Origin: Acidobacteriaceae bacterium
Lineage (GTDB): Bacteria; Acidobacteriota; Terriglobia; Terriglobales; Acidobacteriaceae
NCBI GenBank assembly: GCA_903642235.1
Contig: CAHJWL010000002.1
Location: forward strand, 248,001 to 312,000
Direction of reading: 5' to 3'
DNA: 64,000 bases
Under the pieces are notes generated by a model. That model made no database searches, was not told the DNA's origin, and worked only from the letters and a program-made list of their open reading frames with translations. The position numbers and the translations under genes are program-made. This document shows, piece after piece, positions 18,385-26,426 of this stretch (position 1 is the stretch's first letter; each line of letters begins with the position of its first letter).

Positions 18385-19062
18385 CTACCGCTGGAGAGCC
18401 AGTGCAATCTCGTGCGTCGGAATCGCTCCCTCGCGCAGAATCGTCCAGGAATCGCCGCCGCCTGAGAGGTCAACAATCGTCGTTGCCGTCGATCGCGCCG
18501 TCGGCCCGCCATCCACAATCATCGGCAGCTCTCCACCCAGCTGCTCGCGCACACAGTTCGCGTACGTGCACTCCGGCAGACCCTGCAGGTTGGCCGAGGT
18601 CGCCGTGATCGGCAGGCCCAGCTCCTTCACAATCGCCCGCGGAATCGCCGCCTCCGGCACCCGCAGCGCCACATTGCCGGTATTCGCCGTCACGCGCAGC
18701 GGCAGCCGCGATCCCGCCTTTACAATAATCGTCAGCGGCCCCGGCCAGAAGCGCTCGCTCAGCCGGTCAAAGGTTCCGTCAATACCTCGCGCCAGCTCAA
18801 TCGCCTGCGACACATCACTCAGCAGCAGCGAGAGCGGCTTGTGCCGTGAGCGCGTCTTCAGATCGTAGATCCGGTCGACCGCCCACAGGTTCACCGGATC
18901 GACCGCCAGACCATAAAAGGTGTCCGTTGGTATAGCGACGACCTGCCCTGACTGTAACGCGCGGACCACGCGCTGCACATGAGCCGCCTCCGGCTCATCC
19001 GGATGAATCTTCAACATCTCTGCAGCCAAAGTCGCTCCACCGCAGGCGTTCCGAACCGACAT
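18385..19062 (-). CDS. L-threonylcarbamoyladenylate synthase (Sua5/YwlC/TsaC)
   Basis: The 225-residue protein has the YrdC fold signatures VVAIPTDTFYGLAVD, KTRSRHKPLSLLLSD, FWPGPLTIIVK and ALRVPEAAIPRAIVK...ITATSAN. It makes threonylcarbamoyl-AMP from threonine, bicarbonate and ATP for the t6A37 modification of tRNAs that read ANN codons. There is no C-terminal Sua5 domain. The first 15 residues are not typical; an ATG at 19017 (MLKIHPDE) may be the true start. Both candidates lack a strong ribosome-binding site. Confidence 0.92.
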   Translation of the reverse strand: MSVRNACGGATLAAEMLKIHPDEPEAAHVQRVVRALQSGQVVAIPTDTFYGLAVDPVNLWAVDRIYDLKTRSRHKPLSLLLSDVSQAIELARGIDGTFDRLSERFWPGPLTIIVKAGSRLPLRVTANTGNVALRVPEAAIPRAIVKELGLPITATSANLQGLPECTYANCVREQLGGELPMIVDGGPTARSTATTIVDLSGGGDSWTILREGAIPTHEIALALQR

Positions 19063-19173
19063 TCACTCAGAAACACCGCAATTCCACAAACTAGCACACG
19101 CCCCCTCCAGACTCAATCAGCCGCCCCGTCACCACCCCGGTTCACGCCGCCACCCGGCGTAAGATCAGAGGCA

Positions 19174-20028
19174 ATGTCTCCCAGCGACAGCGTCGTCTCC
19201 AGCCGGCAGAATTCCCGCGTCAAGCAGCTGCGCGGCGCCTTCGCCGGCCATCCCCGCCTCTCGAACGGCCTCATCGCGATCGAAGGCGAGCACCTCGTCC
19301 AAGAGGCCCTGCGCAGCGGCATGCTGCTTAAAACCGTCTTCCTCAGCGACCGCCGTCCCACGCCCACCTTCCTCCCGCACTCGCTCGAACTCCTCCGCCT
19401 CGACGACGAGCTCTTCTCGAGCCTCGGCGAAACCCGCTCTCCGCAAGGCATCGCCGCTCTTATGCTGCCGCCCGTCCGCACCCTCGCCGAGGTCCTCTGG
19501 GGCACGCCCCTCATCCTCGTCGCCTGCGGCCTGCAGGACCCCGGCAACCTCGGCACCCTCATCCGCTCGGCAGAGGCCTTCGGCGCGAGCGGCGTCCTCA
19601 CCACGCCCGGCACCGTCAGCCCGTGGAACGGCAAGGCGCTGCGCGCCTCCGTCGGCTCCATCTTTCGCATCCCTGTCGTGCCCTGCGCCATCGACGACCT
19701 CATGACCCTGCGTACCCAGGGTGTCCGCCTGCTCGCCGCCGTCGGCGAAGGGATCGGCACCGAGCCCGTGATCGGAGACGACGCGATCACCGAGATCGAA
19801 GCCGTCGACCTCACCACCGGCATTGCCCTCCTGATCGGCAACGAAGGCGCCGGCCTGCCCTCCGATCTGCTCGCCCTCGCTGACGCCCGCATCACCATCC
19901 CCTCGGCCGGCACCGTCGAAAGCCTCAACGCCGCTGTCGCCGGCTCCATCCTTCTCTACGAAGCGCAGCGGCAGCGCGCCCGCGTCGGTGTACCAGCCTC
20001 TCTCGCAACCGTGAACTCCCCCGCATGA
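19174..20028 (+). CDS. SpoU/TrmH-family RNA 2'-O-methyltransferase
   Basis: The start is placed at ATG 19174 (MSPSDSVV) behind AGAGG; a frame opening at 18979 would overlap the Sua5-like gene on the other strand. The 284-residue protein has an N-terminal substrate-binding domain (SRVKQLRGAF, IAIEGEHLVQEAL). The SPOUT domain then carries motif 1 NLGTLIRSAEAFGASGVL, motif 2 LLIGNEGAGLPSDLL and motif 3 IPSAGTVESLNAAVAGSIL, which build the SAM knot. The 23S rRNA is the likeliest target. The stop overlaps the rarA start (ATGA), so both are one transcription unit. Confidence 0.9.
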   Translation: MSPSDSVVSSRQNSRVKQLRGAFAGHPRLSNGLIAIEGEHLVQEALRSGMLLKTVFLSDRRPTPTFLPHSLELLRLDDELFSSLGETRSPQGIAALMLPPVRTLAEVLWGTPLILVACGLQDPGNLGTLIRSAEAFGASGVLTTPGTVSPWNGKALRASVGSIFRIPVVPCAIDDLMTLRTQGVRLLAAVGEGIGTEPVIGDDAITEIEAVDLTTGIALLIGNEGAGLPSDLLALADARITIPSAGTVESLNAAVAGSILLYEAQRQRARVGVPASLATVNSPA

Positions 20029-21377
20029 GCCTCTTCGACACCAGCCCCGCCGCCCACGTCGCCGGCCTCCGCGACACCACCCCGCTCGCCGAACGCATGC
20101 GTCCGCGCACCCTCGACGAGTACGCCGGCCAGGAGCACCTGCTCGGCCCCGGTAAACCCCTCCGCCTCGCCATCGAGCGCGACAGCAGCACGTCCATCAT
20201 CTTCTGGGGACCGCCCGGCGTCGGCAAAACCACCCTCGCCCAGATCATCGCGCACGTCACCAGCGCCTCCTTCATCGAGTTCTCCGCCGTCATGAGCGGC
20301 ATCAAGGAGATCAAGCAGGTCATGGCCGAGGCCGAGAAAGCCTCCGCCTTCGGCATGCGCACCATCCTCTTCGTCGACGAGATCCATCGCTTCAACAAGG
20401 CCCAGCAGGACGCCTTTCTGCCCTTCGTCGAACGCGGCACCATCCGCCTCATCGGCGCCACGACCGAGAACCCCTCCTTCGAGATCAACGCCGCCCTGCT
20501 CAGCCGCTGCCGCGTCTACACCCTGCAGGCGCTCAGCGAAGAGCAAATTGTAACCTTGCTCGATCGCGCTCTTCACGATCCGGATCGCGGCCTCGGCAGC
20601 ACCGGCCTGACGATCAGCCCGGAAGCCCTCGCCACCATCGCCAGCTTCTCAAGCGGCGACGCCCGCAACGCCCTCAACGCGCTCGACGTCTCCGCCTCCC
20701 TCGCCCAGGCGCGTGGCGTCGCCGCCATCACAAACGACCTCGCTGCCGAAGCCATGCAGCGCCGCGTCCTGCTCTACGACAAGAAAGGCGAGCAGCACTA
20801 CGACATCATCTCCGCCCTGCACAAGTCCGTCCGCAACTCCGACGCCGACGCCGCGCTCTACTGGCTCGGCCGCATGCTCGAGGCCGGCGAAGATCCCATG
20901 TTCGTCGCGCGCCGCATCGTCCGCATGGCCGTCGAGGATATCGGCCTCGCCGCACCCGAAGCTCTCAACCTCTGCCTCTCCGCCCGCGACGCCATGCACT
21001 TCCTCGGTCAGCCCGAAGGCGGCCTCGCCCTCGCCCAGGCCGTCCTCTACCTCGCCCTCGCGCCCAAGTCGAACGCCGTCTACACCGCCTACAGCGCCGT
21101 GCAGGCCGACATCGCGGCAACCGCCGCCGAGCCCGTCCCGCTGCACCTTCGCAACGCACCCACGCGCCTCATGAAGGAGCTCGAGTACGGCAAGGACTAC
21201 CAGTACGCGCATGATCTCGAAGGCCGCGTCGCCGACATGCAGTGCCTCCCCGCCTCCCTCGCCAACCGCCGCTACTACCAGCCCACAGAAGAAGGCCGCG
21301 AACGACAGCTCGCCGCCCGCATGAACGAGATCACCCGCAGAAAGACCGCCAAACGCGACGAGAGCCCCACCCGTTAA
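20025..21377 (+). CDS. rarA: RarA/MgsA replication-associated recombination ATPase
   Basis: A 450-residue AAA+ clamp-loader relative. Visible motifs are Walker A GPPGVGKTTLAQ (about residue 65), Walker B ILFVDEIHRFNK and sensor 1 GATTENPSFEINAALLSRC, followed by the RarA/WRNIP1 C-terminal tetramerisation region (GEDPMFVARRIVRMAVEDIGLA). It acts at stalled replication forks with SSB. Length is typical. Translationally coupled to the upstream methyltransferase gene. Codons are strongly C-ending, consistent with the C-rich plus strand of this half of the window. Confidence 0.95.
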   Translation: MSLFDTSPAAHVAGLRDTTPLAERMRPRTLDEYAGQEHLLGPGKPLRLAIERDSSTSIIFWGPPGVGKTTLAQIIAHVTSASFIEFSAVMSGIKEIKQVMAEAEKASAFGMRTILFVDEIHRFNKAQQDAFLPFVERGTIRLIGATTENPSFEINAALLSRCRVYTLQALSEEQIVTLLDRALHDPDRGLGSTGLTISPEALATIASFSSGDARNALNALDVSASLAQARGVAAITNDLAAEAMQRRVLLYDKKGEQHYDIISALHKSVRNSDADAALYWLGRMLEAGEDPMFVARRIVRMAVEDIGLAAPEALNLCLSARDAMHFLGQPEGGLALAQAVLYLALAPKSNAVYTAYSAVQADIAATAAEPVPLHLRNAPTRLMKELEYGKDYQYAHDLEGRVADMQCLPASLANRRYYQPTEEGRERQLAARMNEITRRKTAKRDESPTR

Positions 21378-21410
21378 GGCCGTCCCGTCACGAACAGAGC
21401 AGAGGGCACT

Positions 21411-21576
21411 CCCCTCCGCACTGTCATCCTGAGCAAAGCGAAAGACCCGCCGTTGCCGTTGCCCGTTCGCCGTTACCGTTGCCCGCTCGCTGTTGCCGCT
21501 GCCGCTGCCCGTTGCCGTTGCCGTTGCCGTTGCCCGCTCCTTGGTTGTCATCCCGTAGGGATCTGCTTCTCCCCCC
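21411..21576. repeat. Composite intergenic repeat, copy A
   Basis: The unit starts with CCCCTCCGCAC and continues with TCATCCTGAGCAAAGCGAAA and then a run of six-base variants (GTTGCC, GCTGCC, GTTACC, 21451-21540). It ends with TTGGTTGTCATCCCGTAGGG and ATCTGCTTCTCCCCCC. The last part contains a small hairpin ATCCC-GTA-GGGAT. Copy B lies 33 bp downstream. Confidence 0.8.
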
Positions 21577-21609
21577 ATAACGCAAACACCACCTACATCC
21601 CTCTACCAG

Positions 21610-21710
21610 CCCCTCCGCACATTCATCCTGAGCAAAGCAAAGGACCCGCCGTTACCGTTGCCGTTGCCCGCTCTTTGGTTGTCATCCCGTAGGGATCTGC
21701 TTCTCCCCCC
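21610..21710. repeat. Composite intergenic repeat, copy B
   Basis: Same outer parts as copy A (CCCCTCCGCAC; TCATCCTGAGCAAAGCAAAG; TTGGTTGTCATCCCGTAGGG; ATCTGCTTCTCCCCCC) but with only about four six-base units in the middle, making it about 65 bp shorter. The remainder of the 21378-21869 gap (21711-21869) holds nothing I can identify. Confidence 0.8.
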
Positions 21711-21869
21711 TCCACAACATCTCGCCGTGGCGCACGTACCCCGTCCCGGCCACTACGCTGAAAGCACCACCGCTCAAGGCGCTAACAGAAATGCTTGCAC
21801 AACACACAGCACCGAAGGTCCAGACCTAAACCATCTCAATCGAATATTTTAGGCAACAAGCAAAGGGGG

Positions 21870-23984
21870 CTACCGCAGCCCCGCCTTTAGCGCATCGAGC
21901 ACAATCGGCTTCGTCAGCAGCTCCGGCAGCACATCCGCCTTGCTGTCCTTTGCCGCCGGATAGAGCACATAGGTCGGCACGCCGCTGCGCCCGACGCTCG
22001 CCAGCTCCCGCGTGATCGCGTCATCGTACTGCGTCCAGTCCGCGCGGACCAGCACCACGCCCCGCGACCGGAACTGCTCCTGCACCTCAGAGGACTTTAG
22101 TACCAGCCGCTCATTCACCTGGCAGGAGAGGCACCACGCCGCCGTGAAGTCGATAAACACCGGCTTCCCCGCCGCCCGCGCCGTGTCGAGCGTGGCCTGC
22201 GAGTACGGCTGCCAGGCTAGCGTCGTGTCCTTCTTCTGGTAGAGCGGCGCCGCCAGAGCCAGCGCACCCAGCACCGCCGCCGCAATCGTCGATTTGCGGT
22301 TGGCCGGCCACTTCGCCAGCACCCATCCGGCAATCGCCAGCAGCAAAAATCCCAGCAGCAGCATCGCAACACGATCGACGCCGCGCTGCGGCACCGCGCT
22401 GTCGCTGTAAAGATGTCCATAGACCCACGTCAGCCAGATCACCGTGGCAAACAGCGGCACCGCCGTCAGCTGCTTCAGCGTCTCCATCCACGCGCCCGGC
22501 CGGGGCAGCACCTTTGTCCATCCCGGCTGGATCGTCAGCGCCAGGTAGGGTGCCGCCAGCCCCAGCGCCAGCGCCGTAAATACCGCAAAAGTGACCCACA
22601 TCGGCTGTGCCAGCGCAAAGCCGATCGCCGCACCCATCAGAGGCGCCGTGCACGGTGTCGCCACCACCGTCGCCAGCACCCCGGTAAAGAAGCTTCCCGC
22701 GTACCCCTGTTTGCGCGTCAGGGAGTCGCCCGCGCTCGTAAGCGAGAGTCCAAAATCAAACTGCCCGGCCAGCGACAGCGAAAAGAAGAACAGCCCCAGC
22801 GCCAGCACCGCCAGAAACGTCGGGGACTGCAGCTGAAATCCCCAGCCGATCTGGTTCGTCGTCGACCGCACCGCCAGCAGCACCGCCACGATCGCCCAGA
22901 AGCTCAGCAGGATCCCCAGCGCATACACCAGGCCGTGCGATCGCATCTTCGCCCGTTCCTCCCCCGACGTCTGCACCAACGCCAGACCCTTCAGGAACAG
23001 CACCGGAAAGACGCACGGCATCAGGTTCAGGATGATCCCACCGACGAACGCCAGGCCGATTGCTCCCAGCACCGTCACGCTCGTCCCCCCGGCCGACGCT
23101 GGTTTCACAGCCTCCTGTACCCGCGGTATCTCACCCGGCGTCACCGGCGTCGTGAACTCGTAGGCAACGTTGTCGTCAAGCCGTAACAGCCCATGGATCT
23201 GCTTCGGCAGCGCCTTGAGCTCCGGCGAGCGCGGCACCCAGAGTCTCACCCCATCCGGCCTCTCCTGCAGATCCTGGTCCGGTGCATTCGCAATCAGGTC
23301 CTGGTCAAACGGATAAAACTCCGCGTCCTCCTCTTTGCGTCCGGTGGTCAGCGTGAGAACGAAGTCCTTGGCACCTCCTGTGACCGTCACATGCGCGCCT
23401 GCCGGCAGAGGCTTCGGCAGCAGTGTCAGCGCCTCTCCCAACGCGCCCTTGGCGGGCGGCGCTGCCGGAGCGTTCGGAATGACATCGAGGTCCAGACCCA
23501 TCTTCGCCTTGCCCGGAACACACACCTCCCGGCATACCACCCACGTCACCAGCGCGTCCAGATGCAAGCGTCCGGGTCGCGTGCTCGGAGCGGCCGTGAG
23601 CGTCAAAGGGAGGGCCACGGCATCCTCGTAGCCGAAGTCCATCAGCGGTCCGAGCGGCAGCCGCTTCGGAATGGGAAATTGCATCGCTCCCACCGTGATG
23701 CCCGCCGGCAACGTCCACTTAAGCGCCGGTGCCTCGCCCGCATCACCCGCGTTGATCCAGTAAACGTGCCATCCCTGCTCAAGCGTCAGCACCAGCCCTG
23801 CCTGCACGGAGCGTCCTGGAGCCACCGCGGAGGCAGAGCTCGTCAGCTCCGCCGTAAGGTGCTTCGCCTTGAACGGCCCCGGCCCGCCATCACCGACAGC
23901 CTGCATCTGTGCCGATGCGGAAATGGCAAAGGCCGCCAGAAACATGACGGCGAGGACGAGGAGGCAATGGCGTTGACGTTTCAT
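21870..23984 (-). CDS. DsbD-like thiol:disulfide interchange protein
   Basis: The 704-residue protein begins with a signal peptide (to about residue 26). An N-terminal periplasmic domain with a C-R-E-V-C pair (VVCREVCVPG, about 151-160) follows. Then come about eight membrane segments with the conserved cysteines in LNLMPCVFPVLFLKGL and ATVVATPCTAPLMGAA. The C-terminal thioredoxin-like domain has FTAAWCLSCQVNERLV. Electrons should pass from cytoplasmic thioredoxin through the membrane cysteines to the outer domains, supporting periplasmic disulfide reduction or cytochrome c maturation. Its size and N-terminal domain recall ScsB-type proteins. No strong ribosome-binding site before the ATG at 23984. 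Confidence 0.9.
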   Translation of the reverse strand: MKRQRHCLLVLAVMFLAAFAISASAQMQAVGDGGPGPFKAKHLTAELTSSASAVAPGRSVQAGLVLTLEQGWHVYWINAGDAGEAPALKWTLPAGITVGAMQFPIPKRLPLGPLMDFGYEDAVALPLTLTAAPSTRPGRLHLDALVTWVVCREVCVPGKAKMGLDLDVIPNAPAAPPAKGALGEALTLLPKPLPAGAHVTVTGGAKDFVLTLTTGRKEEDAEFYPFDQDLIANAPDQDLQERPDGVRLWVPRSPELKALPKQIHGLLRLDDNVAYEFTTPVTPGEIPRVQEAVKPASAGGTSVTVLGAIGLAFVGGIILNLMPCVFPVLFLKGLALVQTSGEERAKMRSHGLVYALGILLSFWAIVAVLLAVRSTTNQIGWGFQLQSPTFLAVLALGLFFFSLSLAGQFDFGLSLTSAGDSLTRKQGYAGSFFTGVLATVVATPCTAPLMGAAIGFALAQPMWVTFAVFTALALGLAAPYLALTIQPGWTKVLPRPGAWMETLKQLTAVPLFATVIWLTWVYGHLYSDSAVPQRGVDRVAMLLLGFLLLAIAGWVLAKWPANRKSTIAAAVLGALALAAPLYQKKDTTLAWQPYSQATLDTARAAGKPVFIDFTAAWCLSCQVNERLVLKSSEVQEQFRSRGVVLVRADWTQYDDAITRELASVGRSGVPTYVLYPAAKDSKADVLPELLTKPIVLDALKAGLR

Positions 23985-24033
23985 CTATGTACATTTTAGG
24001 CGTTTCCGCCGCCGCAAGGGCCCTTCGTCTCTC

Positions 24034-24450
24034 TCAGCCAAGCAGCCGTTTGTGCTCCACCATAATGCAGCGGTCCATAACCACGCCGATACCCGCCGCC
24101 TCGGCCCGTTCCGCAGCTTGTAGATTCATAATCCCCTGCTGCACCCACAGCCGTGTCAGGCCGCGCAGGATCATCTCATCCACAATGGCCGGAATAGCGC
24201 TCGGCAACCGGAAGACATTCACCACATCCGGGCGCTCCGGAAGAGTAAGCACAGAGGTGGAACACGGCAGGCCAAGCACGGCCTTTAGGGCCGGATTCAC
24301 CGGAAGAATGCGATACCCCTGCTCCTGCATGTACTTCGAAACATAATGGCTGGGTCGGTCCGGTCGGTCGGAGAGTCCCACCACGGCCAGCGTCCGCGGC
24401 TGCGACGGCGGCTGTCCCAGCATCTCTCGTATCAGAGCAGGCTCGTTCAT
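24034..24450 (-). CDS. CoA-binding domain protein (YccU type)
   Basis: A 138-residue single-domain protein with a Rossmann-like CoA-binding fold. The motifs TLAVVGLSDRPDRPSHYVSKYMQEQG, shown here as the fold core, YRILPVNPAL and VWVQQGI-like RLWVQQGIMN are typical of CoA_binding_2 proteins such as YccU. The cellular role of this family is not established. The ATG at 24450 overlaps the end of the DinB-family gene by 4 bp, so the two form a coupled pair. Confidence 0.85.
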   Translation of the reverse strand: MNEPALIREMLGQPPSQPRTLAVVGLSDRPDRPSHYVSKYMQEQGYRILPVNPALKAVLGLPCSTSVLTLPERPDVVNVFRLPSAIPAIVDEMILRGLTRLWVQQGIMNLQAAERAEAAGIGVVMDRCIMVEHKRLLG

Positions 24451-24980
24451 TGGCTGCTTTCCTGTCCCCAGACCCCAAGCAGACGGCGCAGGAGCATCAT
24501 CTCGCCCAGGTGATAGGCCGTGTGGTCCGCGAGGAGCAAAGCCTCCCGCAGCAGTGTCTGCCCCTGACCCCAGGCAAATGGCGTCACCAGATCCGCATCC
24601 TCGACTTTCTCGCTTCCAAGCAGCGCTTCAAAAGCAGAGCGGTCTGCCCGGATCGCCGCAACGGACTCGTCCCATGCCCCGTCCACCATTAGCTCGCTCT
24701 CCTTCGGCCAGTACTCCGCCGGCCACTGCCGTTCCTTGTACCCGTCGCCACTGCGGTTTGTCGAAAACTCCAGGATGTCCCGTTGCGTAATGCGCAGATG
24801 CTCCAGCAGCTGCCATGCCGAATACGGCACTCGCTCCGGCCGCACGCCGCGCATCGCATCCGGCAGGTCTGCGATCACCCTCTCAAAGTCCGCATGCGCC
24901 TGCCCGCCCGCCAGCAGAGCCCGCAGTTGCTTTTTCAGCTCCCTCCGCAGGGCCCCTTCGCCTTGCTCCGCATCCGCCAT
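24447..24980 (-). CDS. DinB-family (four-helix bundle) protein
   Basis: The start is set at ATG 24980 (MADAEQGE) with AGAGGA ten bases upstream; a GTG at 25058 would add 26 unlikely residues. The 177-residue protein has the DinB/YfiT metal-binding histidine layout: LLEHLRITQRDIL (about residue 62) and ADHTAYHLGEMM (about 153-164). Family members are metal-dependent hydrolase or thiol-transferase-like proteins, some acting in detoxification. The substrate cannot be inferred. It is translationally coupled to the CoA-binding gene. Confidence 0.85.
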   Translation of the reverse strand: MADAEQGEGALRRELKKQLRALLAGGQAHADFERVIADLPDAMRGVRPERVPYSAWQLLEHLRITQRDILEFSTNRSGDGYKERQWPAEYWPKESELMVDGAWDESVAAIRADRSAFEALLGSEKVEDADLVTPFAWGQGQTLLREALLLADHTAYHLGEMMLLRRLLGVWGQESSQ

Positions 24981-25112
24981 GGCCGTTCTATCCTCTTTCC
25001 AGCTTCGATGCGGTTCGGCGTCCGTCTGCCGCTCTTCCCCGAAACGCTCCAAAACCACGATCCTCAGCGGTCCCGTGATACAAGGAAGCCTTGTGACGCG
25101 AGCCGATCATCG

Positions 25113-26357
25113 ATGAGCCTCTCTCCGCCGCCACACTCCCTGCGCCGCTACCAGGCCGTCACCCTCGCCCTGCTCTTTCTTGCCGGCGTCATCAACTTCT
25201 TCGATCGTTCCTCGCTCGCCGTCGCTAACACCACCGTCCGCGCCGATCTCCACCTCACCGGCGTCGAGATGGGCTGGCTGCTCTCCGCCTTCTCGCTCGC
25301 GTACGGCTTCTCACAGATCCCGCTCATCGCTCTGCTCGCCCGCAGCGGCACGCGGACCGCGCTTGGCTCAGGTCTCACCCTCTGGTCTTTGGCTCAGCTC
25401 CTCACCGGCTTCGTTCCCGGATTTCCGTCTTTTCTCGCTCTTCGCGTCCTTCTCGGCATCGGCGAGTCCCCCTTCTACCCCGCCGGCGTACAGACGGTTC
25501 GCGAGTGGTTCCCACCCAGCTTCCGTGCCCGCGCCACCGCAGTCATGAGCTCGTCGCAGACGATCGGCCTCGCCATCGCTCCGCCTGTTCTCACTCTCCT
25601 TCTTCTTCACAGTGGCTGGCGTCACATGTTCATCCTCCTCGGCATCGCCGGCCTCGTGCTTTCCCTCGCATGGTTTGCCCTGTACCGCGCGCGCGCCGAG
25701 ACATCCCATCGCGAGCCTGCTCGCGACTCCACCCAGACTCCCGAGACCTCCTGGACAGATCTGCTCCGCCGCCGCACAGTCTGGGGCATGATGCTCGGCT
25801 TTGGCGGCATCAACTACACCAACTGGCTCTACACCGCGTGGGTCCCCGGCTACCTCCAGATTGCCCGCCATCTCTCACTGGCCCGCACCGGCTGGATCGC
25901 CGCCATTCCCTTCCTCTTCGGTGCCGCCGGCATGCTCACCAGCGGCCTGGTCACCGATGCTCTCGTAACCCGTCGCCGGCTTTCTCTCAACACCATCCAC
26001 CGCGCCTGCCTCGTCGCCGGCATGGTTCTCTCTGCGGCCAGCACCCTCATCGTCGCCCGCAGCGCCTCGACCGCCGTTGCTGTCGCCGGCTTCAGCATGG
26101 CGCTCTTCTTCATCCACTTTGCCGGCACCTCCGGATGGGGGTACGCGCAGTCCATCGGCGCTCCCCACCACGTCGCCTCCCTCTCTGCCCTTCAGAACTT
26201 CGCCGGCTTCACCATCGCCTCCGCCGCGCCGATCCTTACCGGCTGGCTGCTCGACCGGACCCACTCCTTCACCGTCTCGCTCTTTCTCTGCAGTGCCGTC
26301 ACGCTCCTCGGCGCGCTCAGCTACGCAACCCTCGCCGCACCGGATACCCACGCCTAG
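25113..26357 (+). CDS. MFS transporter, ACS-like (anion:cation symporter) family
   Basis: The start is placed at ATG 25113 (MSLSPPPHS), directly before the first membrane segment; longer frames extend back over the divergent DinB gene. The 414-residue protein has 12 predicted membrane segments, INFFDRSSLAVANTT in helix 1, and GESPFYPAGVQTVREWFP with RARATAVMSSSQ in helices 4-5. This pattern matches the ACS family (hexuronate, tartrate and similar organic-anion carriers). The substrate is unknown. A relic of the 21.4-kb composite repeat follows 11 bp after the stop. Confidence 0.85.
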   Translation: MSLSPPPHSLRRYQAVTLALLFLAGVINFFDRSSLAVANTTVRADLHLTGVEMGWLLSAFSLAYGFSQIPLIALLARSGTRTALGSGLTLWSLAQLLTGFVPGFPSFLALRVLLGIGESPFYPAGVQTVREWFPPSFRARATAVMSSSQTIGLAIAPPVLTLLLLHSGWRHMFILLGIAGLVLSLAWFALYRARAETSHREPARDSTQTPETSWTDLLRRRTVWGMMLGFGGINYTNWLYTAWVPGYLQIARHLSLARTGWIAAIPFLFGAAGMLTSGLVTDALVTRRRLSLNTIHRACLVAGMVLSAASTLIVARSASTAVAVAGFSMALFFIHFAGTSGWGYAQSIGAPHHVASLSALQNFAGFTIASAAPILTGWLLDRTHSFTVSLFLCSAVTLLGALSYATLAAPDTHA

Positions 26358-26360
26358 GCC

Positions 26361-26399
26361 CCGCTTTTTGGTTGTCATCTCCTAGGGATCCGCTTCTCT
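26361..26399. repeat. Partial copy of the 21.4-kb intergenic repeat
   Basis: The sequence CCGCTTTTTGGTTGTCATCT followed by CCTAGGGATCCGCTTCT matches the 3' third of the repeats at 21411-21710 with a few changes. The inner hairpin is weakened from ATCCC/GGGAT to ATCTCC/GGGAT. It lies just after the MFS stop and before the convergent pncB end. Confidence 0.7.
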
Positions 26400-26426
26400 A
26401 CCGCCGGCGGCGTGCGGAGCACCGTC

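Noticed and set aside
21451-21540. Reading frames through the GTTGCC tract
   Set aside because: They encode low-complexity peptides without start signals; the tract is part of an intergenic repeat.
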